From Falsihalocynthiibacter sp042445055 (lineage in GTDB: Bacteria > Pseudomonadota > Alphaproteobacteria > Rhodobacterales > Rhodobacteraceae), in the NCBI RefSeq assembly GCF_042445055.1, contig NZ_CP170339.1:2046001-2110000 (forward strand): a stretch of 64,000 bases of DNA. The letters are read 5' to 3'. The notes beneath the pieces are model-generated. The model saw only the letters and a program-made list of their open reading frames with translations. It was not told where the DNA came from and did not search any database. Positions 56,878-64,000 of this stretch are shown here, piece by piece. Each line of letters begins with the position of its first letter. Position 1 is the first letter of the stretch. Both the position numbers and the translations under genes were made by a program.

Positions 56878-57354
56878 ATGTCTAAAGACACACTGCAAAT
56901 ACGCGCCGCGACATCGGCCGACGTGAATTTCACCCGCGTATGCGCCGAGCAGGCCTACGCGCCTTACATCGCGAGTATCGGCAAGCGCCCTGCGCCATTG
57001 GATGCGGACTACGCGGCGCTTATCTCTCGCGGCACCGTGTATATCGCACAAACTGCAAGCGGTGCTCCGCTTGGCTTCATCGTTTGCTTTCCCCGCGACG
57101 GTCAAATGCACGTTGAAAACATAGCTGTTCTACCCGCCGCGGCCGGTCAAGGCGTTGGGCGTCAGCTATTTTCATTCTGTGAACGCGCGGCGCGCAAATA
57201 TGGGCTTTCAACGCTGGACCTCTATACCAACGTCAAAATGACGGACAATCTTTCGCTCTATCCTTATCTTGGTTTTCACGAGGTTGGTCGCCGCACCGAA
57301 GACGGTTTTGAGCGCGTATATTTTGAGAAGCACCTTCCCCAAACGTCCGAATAA
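56878..57354 (+). CDS. GNAT family N-acetyltransferase
   Basis: This 158-residue protein (MSKDTLQIRAATSADVNFTRVCAEQAYAPYIASIGKRPAPLDADY) has the acetyl-CoA-binding motif LPAAAGQGVGRQLF and the motif B region YTNVKMTDNLSLYPYLGFHEVGRRTEDGFERVYFEK. It is a single-domain GNAT of usual length. The acceptor cannot be predicted. The ribosome-binding site is weak, and the gene is the only one in its unit; a hairpin (ACCGCA-CGA-TGCGGT) overlaps its end. Confidence 0.92.
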   Translation: MSKDTLQIRAATSADVNFTRVCAEQAYAPYIASIGKRPAPLDADYAALISRGTVYIAQTASGAPLGFIVCFPRDGQMHVENIAVLPAAAGQGVGRQLFSFCERAARKYGLSTLDLYTNVKMTDNLSLYPYLGFHEVGRRTEDGFERVYFEKHLPQTSE

Positions 57355-57500
57355 CCGCACGATGCGGTAATTATCTCGGCGAAGAGCAAAAATCTGTGTA
57401 CAATGGCATACAATAGTGCCCCTCCCCCCTTGATTATCACGTCAAACTGGTTCACAAGCGCCTCAGCGATACCCTATTTTCTGTCAAAAGGGAGGCCAAC

Positions 57501-60185
57501 ATGCCCATCACCGTCGGACACGATACCTCAAAAACCCGCAAAACGCTTACTGTGGGTAACCAAAAGATTTCCTATTATTCCATCCCCGCCGCCCAAGAGG
57601 CCGGCCTTGGTGATTTCTCGAAATTGCCTGCTGCGTTGAAAGTTGTTCTCGAGAACATGCTGCGCTTTGAAGATGGCAAAACGGTTTCGGTCGACGACAT
57701 TAAGGCCTTCGCTGAATGGGGCGCAAAAGGCGGCAAAAACCCGCGCGAGATTGCGTACCGCCCTGCCCGCGTTCTGATGCAGGATTTCACAGGTGTGCCT
57801 GCTGTGGTTGACCTTGCGGCGATGCGTGACGGGATTGTTGCTCTTGGTGGCGACGCCGAGAAAATCAACCCGCTGAACCCTGTAGACCTTGTGATTGACC
57901 ACTCGGTTATGATCGACGAATTCGGCAATCCACGCGCGTTCCAAATGAACGTTGACCGTGAATACGAACGCAACATGGAGCGTTACCAGTTCCTAAAATG
58001 GGGCCAAGGTGCGTTTAACAACTTCCGTGTTGTGCCTCCGGGAACGGGTATCTGTCACCAAGTGAACCTTGAGTATCTGGCCCAAACAGTTTGGACAGAT
58101 AAGGACCAAAACGGCGAAGAAGTCGCTTACCCTGATACGCTTGTTGGTACGGACTCCCACACAACCATGGTGAACGGTCTGGCCGTTCTCGGATGGGGTG
58201 TTGGCGGTATCGAGGCCGAAGCGGCGATGCTTGGTCAGCCGATCTCTATGCTCATTCCTGAGGTTGTTGGCTTCGAACTGACTGGCGCGATGGTTGAAGG
58301 TACAACCGGTACTGACCTTGTGCTTAAAGTCGTTGAAATGCTGCGCGAAAAAGGCGTTGTCGGCAAATTTGTCGAATTCTATGGCGAAGGTCTTGACCGT
58401 CTGCCACTCGCGGACCGTGCGACAATCGCAAACATGGCGCCAGAATACGGCGCGACTTGTGGCTTCTTCCCAATCGATAACGAGACACTTCGTTACCTGC
58501 GCACTTCTGGCCGTGACGAAGACCGCATTGCTCTCGTCGAAGCTTATGCCAAAGAGAACGGTTTCTGGCGTGATGCGGACTATGCGCCGATCTACACAGA
58601 CACACTGACGCTCGACATGGGCACGATCGTTCCTGCGATCTCCGGCCCCAAGCGCCCACAAGATTTTGTGGCACTGTCCGACGGCCAAACAGCGTTCCGC
58701 AAGGAAATGGAAGAGACATTCAAGCGCCCAATGGGCAAAGAAGTCGTTGTCGAAGGCGAAGATTACACAATGGAATCTGGCAAGGTTGTGATCGCGTCGA
58801 TCACGTCTTGTACGAACACCTCCAACCCATACGTGATGATCGGCGCGGGCCTCGTTGCACGCAAAGCGCGTGCGCTGGGTCTGAACCGCAAGCCTTGGGT
58901 AAAAACATCGCTCGCACCTGGTTCGCAGGTTGTTTCCGCCTACCTTGAGGCAGCAGACCTTCAAGAAGATCTGGATGCGATCGGGTTTAACCTTGTCGGT
59001 TACGGCTGTACGACCTGTATCGGTAACTCTGGCCCGATCCAAAAAGAACTCTCTGACGCGATTGCAGAGGGCGATTTGGTTGCGACTTCGGTGCTCTCGG
59101 GTAACCGTAACTTTGAGGGTCGTATCTCGCCGGATGTTCGCGCGAACTATCTCGCGTCGCCTCCCCTTGTTGTGGCTTACGCACTTGCGGGTACCCTTGA
59201 CATCAACCTTTCAGAAGACGCAATCGGCCAAGATCGCGACGGCAACGATGTTTACCTAAAAGACATATGGCCCACTACTGAAGAAGTTGCCCAATTGGTT
59301 GAGCAAACCGTTACGCGTGAAGCATTCCAAAGCAAATACGCCGACGTGTTCAAAGGCGACGAGAAATGGCAATCCGTCGAGACAACAGACAGCCAAACAT
59401 ACGATTGGCCCGCTGCTTCGACATATGTTCAGAACCCACCTTACTTCCAAGGCATGAGCAAAGAGCCAGGCGTTATCACCAACCTGAAAGATGCCAAAGT
59501 ATTGGCTGTTTTGGGCGATATGATCACGACCGACCACATTTCTCCTGCGGGTAGTTTCGCAACGACAAGTCCAGCTGGTCAGTACCTGACCGAGCGTCAG
59601 GTCGCGCCACGCGAATTCAACTCCTACGGTTCGCGCCGTGGTAACCACGAGATCATGATGCGCGGCACATTCGCCAACATCCGCATCAAGAACGAGATGC
59701 TTCACGGTGTCGAAGGTGGTTACACCAACGGGCCAGATGGCAAACAAACCTCGATCTATGACGCGTCGATGGCGTACCAAGAGCAAGGCACACCGCTTGT
59801 TGTATTTGGTGGTGAACAGTATGGCGCGGGTTCTTCGCGTGACTGGGCTGCCAAAGGCACCGCACTCTTGGGTGTAAAGGCCGTTATCGCCGAGAGCTTT
59901 GAGCGTATTCACCGCTCCAACCTCGTTGGTTTTGGTGTGATCCCGTTTGAATTCACAGACGGTGACACTCGCAAATCTCTTGGCCTGACTGGCGAGGAAA
60001 CTGTGTCAATCTCCGGTTTGGACACCGTACAACCATTGCAAGATGTGCCATGTACAATCACACGTCCTGATGGAACAACGCTCGAAATCAAACTGAAATG
60101 TCGTATCGATACTGCGATCGAAGTTGAATACATCGAGCACGGTGGCGTTCTGCACTATGTGCTGCGCAACCTTGCGAAGTCATAA
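57501..60185 (+). CDS. acnA: Aconitate hydratase A
   Basis: This 894-residue monomeric aconitase interconverts citrate and isocitrate. The [4Fe-4S] ligands Cys437 (SCTNTSNP), Cys503 and Cys506 (GCTTCIGNSG) are present. The C-terminal domain has the family signature EQYGAGSSRDWAAKGTALLGVKAVIAESFERIHRSNLVGFGVIP. GGGAGG lies five bases before the ATG. It is a single-gene unit with a terminator. No defect seen. Confidence 0.98.
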   Translation: MPITVGHDTSKTRKTLTVGNQKISYYSIPAAQEAGLGDFSKLPAALKVVLENMLRFEDGKTVSVDDIKAFAEWGAKGGKNPREIAYRPARVLMQDFTGVPAVVDLAAMRDGIVALGGDAEKINPLNPVDLVIDHSVMIDEFGNPRAFQMNVDREYERNMERYQFLKWGQGAFNNFRVVPPGTGICHQVNLEYLAQTVWTDKDQNGEEVAYPDTLVGTDSHTTMVNGLAVLGWGVGGIEAEAAMLGQPISMLIPEVVGFELTGAMVEGTTGTDLVLKVVEMLREKGVVGKFVEFYGEGLDRLPLADRATIANMAPEYGATCGFFPIDNETLRYLRTSGRDEDRIALVEAYAKENGFWRDADYAPIYTDTLTLDMGTIVPAISGPKRPQDFVALSDGQTAFRKEMEETFKRPMGKEVVVEGEDYTMESGKVVIASITSCTNTSNPYVMIGAGLVARKARALGLNRKPWVKTSLAPGSQVVSAYLEAADLQEDLDAIGFNLVGYGCTTCIGNSGPIQKELSDAIAEGDLVATSVLSGNRNFEGRISPDVRANYLASPPLVVAYALAGTLDINLSEDAIGQDRDGNDVYLKDIWPTTEEVAQLVEQTVTREAFQSKYADVFKGDEKWQSVETTDSQTYDWPAASTYVQNPPYFQGMSKEPGVITNLKDAKVLAVLGDMITTDHISPAGSFATTSPAGQYLTERQVAPREFNSYGSRRGNHEIMMRGTFANIRIKNEMLHGVEGGYTNGPDGKQTSIYDASMAYQEQGTPLVVFGGEQYGAGSSRDWAAKGTALLGVKAVIAESFERIHRSNLVGFGVIPFEFTDGDTRKSLGLTGEETVSISGLDTVQPLQDVPCTITRPDGTTLEIKLKCRIDTAIEVEYIEHGGVLHYVLRNLAKS

Positions 60186-60210
60186 GTTTCAATAACTTAG
60201 AAACAGATAG

Positions 60211-60241
60211 AGCGCCCTGCGGTATCCGCGGGGCGCTTTTG
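60211..60241 (+). terminator. Rho-independent terminator of acnA
   Basis: The stem AGCGCCCTGCG...CGCGGGGCGCT with a short loop is followed by TTTT. Between it and ccmG (60242-60457) nothing convincing is seen. Confidence 0.85.
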
Positions 60242-60457
60242 CGTTGAGCAGTCATCGCTTTGACGCATGACAGCTTCGTTCAATTTACAGAGAGAATTGC
60301 CCGCCGTTGTGGGCTTGTTAACCATTTAATGCGACATTGGGGTATGACCCTACTTCAGCACATAATGATTCCCGTCCGCCTCCCCATTTCAATCCCTTGG
60401 CTTGAAACCGGCGCGTTCGTTTTGCTAATTTTACTGTCGCAGTGAATGCGCCTGAGC

Positions 60458-60988
60458 TTAGGGCTGATCTAAGAGGGGCTGAATAGTTTCAGACATAACG
60501 CGCGCGCTAATCGGCCCTGCGTGGCGATAGAGCACTTTGCCCTCACCATCCACAACAAACGTCTCTGGCACGCCGTAAACGCCCCAGTCCCGCCCAGTGC
60601 GGCCCGTATCATCAGCACCCATCGTCAGGAACGGATTGCCCAGTTCATCTAGGAAGGCAGCGGAATCTGCGGGCTGATCGCGATAGTTCACGCCATGGAT
60701 CGCGACACCATCTTGCGCCATTTTCTCAAGCTGTGGATGTTCGGCGCGGCACGGAACGCACCAGCTTGCCCAGAAATTCACAAGCTTCACGCCCTCCCCC
60801 TCAAGCACTTCCTTCGTGAGCATTTCACTCTCGGGGATTTCAGTAAGCGTAAGCGCGGGCGCTTCCTTGCCGATCAAAACGCTCGGCAGGCCCTTGGGGT
60901 CTTCGCGATACATCCCGACATAGAGCACCCCTGCGAGTCCCGCAAAAAGGAGTGGCGGAATAATTGCCCAACGAGATACTTTAGCCAT
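60458..60988 (-). CDS. ccmG: Cytochrome c biogenesis thiol:disulfide oxidoreductase CcmG/DsbE
   Basis: This protein is 176 residues from the ATG at 60988 (MAKVSRWAIIPPLLFAGLAGVLYVGMY), a membrane-anchored periplasmic thioredoxin. VNFWASWCVPCRAEHPQLEKM carries the active pair Cys77 and Cys80, and GVYGVPETFVVDGEGKVLYRHAGP is the CcmG/DsbE signature. It reduces apocytochrome c before heme attachment. It overlaps ccmD by eight bases and is the last gene of the ccmABCDG group. Confidence 0.96.
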   Translation of the reverse strand: MAKVSRWAIIPPLLFAGLAGVLYVGMYREDPKGLPSVLIGKEAPALTLTEIPESEMLTKEVLEGEGVKLVNFWASWCVPCRAEHPQLEKMAQDGVAIHGVNYRDQPADSAAFLDELGNPFLTMGADDTGRTGRDWGVYGVPETFVVDGEGKVLYRHAGPISARVMSETIQPLLDQP

Positions 60989-61154
60989 TCTGATCGGTTC
61001 CGTTCTTGGTGCGACGCTCCTCGGCGTCGCGTAATTCAGCAGCAACTTTGCGCCCCTTCAGGACCGTCGCCACAATTATCGCGGCCAGCAATACAGCAGT
61101 AACCGCGTAGGAGGTGTAAACTTCGCTCGCGTACTTCCCAAGGTCCGGCATCAT
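60981..61154 (-). CDS. ccmD: Heme exporter protein CcmD
   Basis: This protein has 57 residues (MMPDLGKYASEVYTSYAVTAVLLAAIIVATVLKGRKVAAELRDAEERR) with one TM helix and a basic cytoplasmic tail, the CcmD pattern. It helps release heme-loaded CcmE from CcmABC. The start overlaps the ccmC stop (ATGA at 61154); the second ATG is also possible. Confidence 0.92.
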   Translation of the reverse strand: MMPDLGKYASEVYTSYAVTAVLLAAIIVATVLKGRKVAAELRDAEERRTKNGTDQNG

Positions 61155-61879
61155 TTCGCGTGCTCCCGTGCCAAAAGCGCGTTCAAGCGACGCGACCGAA
61201 TTTCTGTGCGCGTGCGCATCAAAACGAGCGCGACAAACAACAACGCAAACGCCGCCATACAAGCATAGAGCGGGAATGCAAATACATCCGCGACGTTTTC
61301 TTCTTTATCCAACGACAGGCTCGCCCCTTGGTGCAGGCCCTGATTCCAGAACAGCACCGCATAGCGCGACAAGAGAGCAAAAACAGATCCAACCAGACAC
61401 AACACAGACGTCAAATCCGCCGCGGTATCTGCGTCGTCAATCGCTTCCCAAAGGGCGACATATCCAAAGTAAAACAACAGCAATATCAGGAAGGACGTAA
61501 GGCGCGGATCCCATTCCCACGCGGTATTCCACATAGGCTGCCCCCAAATCGCGCCCGTTATCAACGCAATCAGCGTCATAACAATGCCCACGGGGGCTGC
61601 GGCCTTGGCCGCGAGGGCGCTGACGTGATGGCGCCGAATGAGCCAGATGAGGCTCGCGACCAACATCATGAGCCACGCGTTAATCGCCATCAATGCGGCG
61701 GGAACGTGTAGGAACATGATCTTTACGGTTGAGCCTTGGCGATAATCCTCGGGCGTAAAGAAAAACGCCCACGTGATACCAACCACGAGCGTAGCAACAG
61801 CCAGCCCGACCACCCAAGGCAGAATCGTGCCCGAGGTTTGCATGAATTTTCGCGGATTTGCGTATTCCCAAAGTGACAT
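61151..61879 (-). CDS. ccmC: Heme exporter/heme-handling protein CcmC
   Basis: This 242-residue six-TM protein of the heme-handling family contains the periplasmic Trp-rich motif WGQPMWNTAWEWDPRLTS, and FLHVPAALMAINAWLMM supplies a conserved His. It transfers heme to CcmE. It lies in the ccmA-ccmB-ccmC-ccmD-ccmG order. Nearly all of the length matches the family. Confidence 0.97.
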   Translation of the reverse strand: MSLWEYANPRKFMQTSGTILPWVVGLAVATLVVGITWAFFFTPEDYRQGSTVKIMFLHVPAALMAINAWLMMLVASLIWLIRRHHVSALAAKAAAPVGIVMTLIALITGAIWGQPMWNTAWEWDPRLTSFLILLLFYFGYVALWEAIDDADTAADLTSVLCLVGSVFALLSRYAVLFWNQGLHQGASLSLDKEENVADVFAFPLYACMAAFALLFVALVLMRTRTEIRSRRLNALLAREHAK

Positions 61880-61934
61880 GGTCGGACCCTAATTCGGCTT
61901 TAACATTTGCGCAATCACCCTACACGGCTTTGTG

Positions 61935-62591
61935 TCAGCGCAGGTTGATACGGATTGCCGCAGCCGCCGCAAAAGGCAGGATCGCAAGCGAAGCAAGTGA
62001 GATAGCCGCGAGCAGAAACAGAGGCGTTTGCGCGGACATCCCCTCGCCCCCACGACGCAGAGCCTCGGCCCCGAAAATCAGCGTCGGCATATACATTGGC
62101 AACACGAGGATCGACAATAGAAGCCCCCCACGTTTAAGCCCTACAGTCACCGCCGCCCCGAAAGTGCCGATAATTGAGAGCGCAGGCGTACCAACGATCA
62201 GCGTCCCAACCAGCCATACAAACGACTCGCTCGGCATATTCAACAGCACTGCCAATACGGGTGCGGCCAATGTGAGTGGCACGCCGGTTGTCGCCCAATG
62301 CGCCATAGCCTTGATCGCCACCACGCCTTCGAGCGGCAAGGGAGAGGTCGCCATCAGATCCAGCGATCCATCCTCATAATCCAGCGCAAAGATACGATCG
62401 AGCGAGAGTAGGCACGCAAGAAGCGCTCCAACCCACAGGATTCCGGGCGCAATGATGCGAAGCATATCGGTCTGCGGCCCCACACCCAGCGGCACCAGCG
62501 TGACAACAATCAAAAAGAACGCCAGGCCAAGCCCAAAGCCCCCGCCCGCGCGCAACGAAAGTCGAATATCTCGCCAGAAAAGCGCTCTCAT
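61935..62591 (-). CDS. ccmB: Heme ABC exporter permease CcmB
   Basis: This 218-residue protein with six membrane segments opens MRALFWRDIRLSLRAGGG and has LDRIFALDYEDGSLDLMATSPLPLEGVVAIKAMAHW, the signature of CcmB. It is the permease for CcmA, and its ATG overlaps the ccmA stop (ATGA). Confidence 0.97.
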   Translation of the reverse strand: MRALFWRDIRLSLRAGGGFGLGLAFFLIVVTLVPLGVGPQTDMLRIIAPGILWVGALLACLLSLDRIFALDYEDGSLDLMATSPLPLEGVVAIKAMAHWATTGVPLTLAAPVLAVLLNMPSESFVWLVGTLIVGTPALSIIGTFGAAVTVGLKRGGLLLSILVLPMYMPTLIFGAEALRRGGEGMSAQTPLFLLAAISLASLAILPFAAAAAIRINLR

Positions 62592-63208
62592 ATGAACGCC
62601 TCGTCAAAGGCTTCGTCGCTCGTTTGCGGCGCTTTGTAAGGCCCAAGCTCCAGCACATCCGCGCCAAAGCCCAAATCGATATGCGTGGCGATTACGGCGA
62701 CGCCTCCTTTGGCCAGATGGGACTGAACCGCAGACGCAAAAAGCGCGGTACTGTCGCGATCAAGCGAGATTGTCGGCTCGTCCATCACCCAGATCGGGCG
62801 CTCCGTCACCAACATCCGCGCCAGCCCAAGGCGGCGTTTTTGTCCCGCCGAAAGCGTCTGTGCGGGGCGATTTGCCAGCGATGTAAGGTTCATTTTCTCA
62901 AGCGCTGCGTCAAAAGAGTTGGTACCGAACACCTGCGCCCAGAACCCGAGATTTTCGGCGACAGTCAGCGTTGGTTTTACCCCATCAGCGTGAGAGGCAT
63001 AGGCAATGCTATCGGGGCCCGCAGTGCATTCGATACTGCCTGAAACGGCTGGTTGAAGGCCCGCCAATGTACGCAGGAGCGTTGTCTTACCGATACCGTT
63101 CGGACCGCGCAGAAAGAGAGCTTGTCCCTCGTCCAGCGCAAATGAAACATCCGCCAAGATCGCGACGCCGCCGCGCTGTACCGAGAGATTTTCGACCCGT
63201 AAAATCAT
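62588..63208 (-). CDS. ccmA: Heme ABC exporter ATPase CcmA
   Basis: This 206-residue ABC ATPase has Walker A GPNGIGKT (residues 35-42), signature LSAGQKRRLGLARM and Walker B IWVMDEPT. ATP hydrolysis by CcmAB releases holo-CcmE. It is the first gene of the ccm group; 64 bp separate it from the Mth938-like gene upstream. Confidence 0.97.
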   Translation of the reverse strand: MILRVENLSVQRGGVAILADVSFALDEGQALFLRGPNGIGKTTLLRTLAGLQPAVSGSIECTAGPDSIAYASHADGVKPTLTVAENLGFWAQVFGTNSFDAALEKMNLTSLANRPAQTLSAGQKRRLGLARMLVTERPIWVMDEPTISLDRDSTALFASAVQSHLAKGGVAVIATHIDLGFGADVLELGPYKAPQTSDEAFDEAFI

Positions 63209-63272
63209 GTGAAAATGGGTAGCCTATCCTGCACAAAAGAAAAAGAAATTTCCACGTGCCTGGATCAGGAGC

Positions 63273-63626
63273 TTATACAGGAAGAACCGCAAGCCCGATG
63301 CGCCGCCCTTCGGACAAGAGCACGTTATAGGTGCGGCAGGCGGTGGGCGTGGCCATCAACTCGACGCCGATATTCTCGGCCTCAAGCGCCTCTCGCACAC
63401 CTTCGGGCAGTGCTGCGATATCCTGACCGACTCCAACAAAGAGTACGTCAATATCCCCCGCCGCAGTGATCAGCGGGGCGAGGTCATCGAACCCTTTCCA
63501 TGTGATCCGACCACTTGGCAAAAGCGCAAGCGGGCCTTCGTGGACTTCGCCCTCGACACGGAAAAATCCGGGGCCATAGCCGTCAACGGGCACGACATCG
63601 CCATATGTAACTTCGTTAAATTTCAT
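63273..63626 (-). CDS. Mth938-like domain protein (NDUFAF3 family)
   Basis: This protein is 117 residues from the ATG at 63626 (MKFNEVTYGDVVPVDGYGPGFFRVEGEVHEGPLALLPSGRITWKG); an extension to 63695 would cross the secF terminator. IDVLFVGVGQDIAALPEGVREALEAENIGVELMATPTACRTYNVLLSEGRRIGLAVLPV is the family end. Homologues help assemble respiratory complex I in mitochondria; the bacterial role is unclear. The gene sits between secF and ccmA as in other Rhodobacteraceae. Confidence 0.92.
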   Translation of the reverse strand: MKFNEVTYGDVVPVDGYGPGFFRVEGEVHEGPLALLPSGRITWKGFDDLAPLITAAGDIDVLFVGVGQDIAALPEGVREALEAENIGVELMATPTACRTYNVLLSEGRRIGLAVLPV

Positions 63627-63669
63627 GGGGTCGTTGTAACCTTTTGCGAAGGGAGCAGCAAGACATCCC

Positions 63670-63710
63670 AAAAACAAAGCGCGGCGCAAACTCAATGTTG
63701 CGCCGCGCCG
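63670..63710 (-). terminator. Rho-independent terminator of secF
   Basis: The minus-strand stem GCGCGGCGCAA...TTGCGCCGCGC (11 bp, 8-base loop) is followed by TTTGTTTTT. It lies about 24 bp after the secF stop. Confidence 0.9.
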
Positions 63711-63731
63711 AACTAGGTTATTTGTAGGCGT

Positions 63732-64000
63732 TTACGCCTGTGCTTCTTGGGTGGTTGGCGCGTCCGGATTGTTGCCCTCTTTGGACCAATCCCGCTTTAC
63801 ACCCAACTTTAATAGAACCGCCGAAGCAACAAACACCGAGCTATATGTACCGACAATGACGCCCCAGATCATGGCAAACACAAAGCCACGGATCACATCG
63901 CCACCCAGAATAAACAGTGAGATTAGCGCGATGAGTGTAGTCACCGATGTCATCATTGTACGGCTGAGCGTTTCGTTGATGGACTGGTTCAAAACATCCC
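63732..64000 (-). CDS. secF: Protein translocase subunit SecF, C-terminal part
   Basis: The last 89 or so codons of secF are present; the start is beyond the right edge. DVLNQSINETLSRTMMTSVTTLIALISLFILGGDVIRGFVFAMIWGVIVGTYSSVFVASAVLL is the conserved SecF C-terminal membrane region. SecF with SecD aids the late steps of protein export in the inner membrane. The tail (KRDWSKEGNNPDAPTTQEAQA) is hydrophilic. Confidence 0.96.
   Translation of the reverse strand, partial: DVLNQSINETLSRTMMTSVTTLIALISLFILGGDVIRGFVFAMIWGVIVGTYSSVFVASAVLLKLGVKRDWSKEGNNPDAPTTQEAQA

Noticed and set aside
57354..57368. Hairpin ACCGCA-CGA-TGCGGT after the acetyltransferase gene
   Set aside because: The stem is only six base pairs and no T run follows, so I do not call it a terminator.
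57993..59042. Minus-strand frame of 349 codons
   Set aside because: It is antisense to acnA, Cys/Arg rich and without a ribosome-binding site.
60260..60445. Small plus-strand frame of 61 codons after acnA
   Set aside because: It starts at TTG without a ribosome-binding site and follows the terminator; no support for a real gene.

Overview
The window looks like chromosomal DNA of an alphaproteobacterium of the Rhodobacteraceae (Roseobacter group). The evidence is a Rhodobacter-type gene transfer agent (GTA) cluster, the order secF / Mth938-like gene / ccmABCDG, a glnB-glnA pair, and family proteins common in this group (DUF6314, an alpha/beta hydrolase-OsmC fusion, DUF3445). The genus cannot be fixed from this sequence. 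There are no insertion sequences, integrases or CRISPR arrays.

Left part (1-12.5 kb, minus strand): a GTA structural cluster in canonical order. It runs from small and large terminase through portal, protease, capsid, connectors, tail tube, tape measure, distal tail, hub and NlpC/P60 peptidase to the tail-tip protein, which is cut by the left edge. Most genes overlap by a few bases, so translation is probably coupled. Next (12.7-18.4 kb, minus) come mltG-fabF, acpP, and fabD-fabG, with terminators after mltG and acpP, plus a two-TM protein of unknown role. On the plus strand, rpsF-rpsR-rplI (18.6-19.9 kb) make ribosomal proteins bS6, bS18 and bL9. A small membrane protein and trigger factor (tig) follow on the minus strand.

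Centre (22.0-47.6 kb, minus): the dominant feature is a two-partner secretion locus. It holds a small exported protein, a giant LktA/FHA-like exoprotein of 7,422 residues (22.3 kb, about a third of the window) and a TpsB outer-membrane transporter, closed by a strong terminator. The giant gene contains two internal repeat arrays: 2.45 copies of a 1,236-bp unit that are almost identical, and seven copies of a 303-bp unit with a higher-order pattern. A SapC-family gene lies just upstream on the same strand.

Right part (47.9-64 kb): tRNA-Leu(UAG); a Hint-like protein without the usual catalytic cysteine; glnB-glnA with palindromes upstream; a DUF3445 protein; a hydrolase-OsmC fusion that converges on and overlaps a DUF6314 gene; purB; an isolated fliG; a DUF1223 thioredoxin-like protein; a GNAT acetyltransferase; aconitase; the cytochrome c maturation genes ccmABCDG; an Mth938-like protein; and the C-terminus of SecF, cut by the right edge.

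The best candidate for something unusual is the giant exoprotein locus: its size, its recently duplicated in-frame repeats, its helical insertions, its two isolated cysteine pairs and the undescribed small exported protein translationally linked to it.
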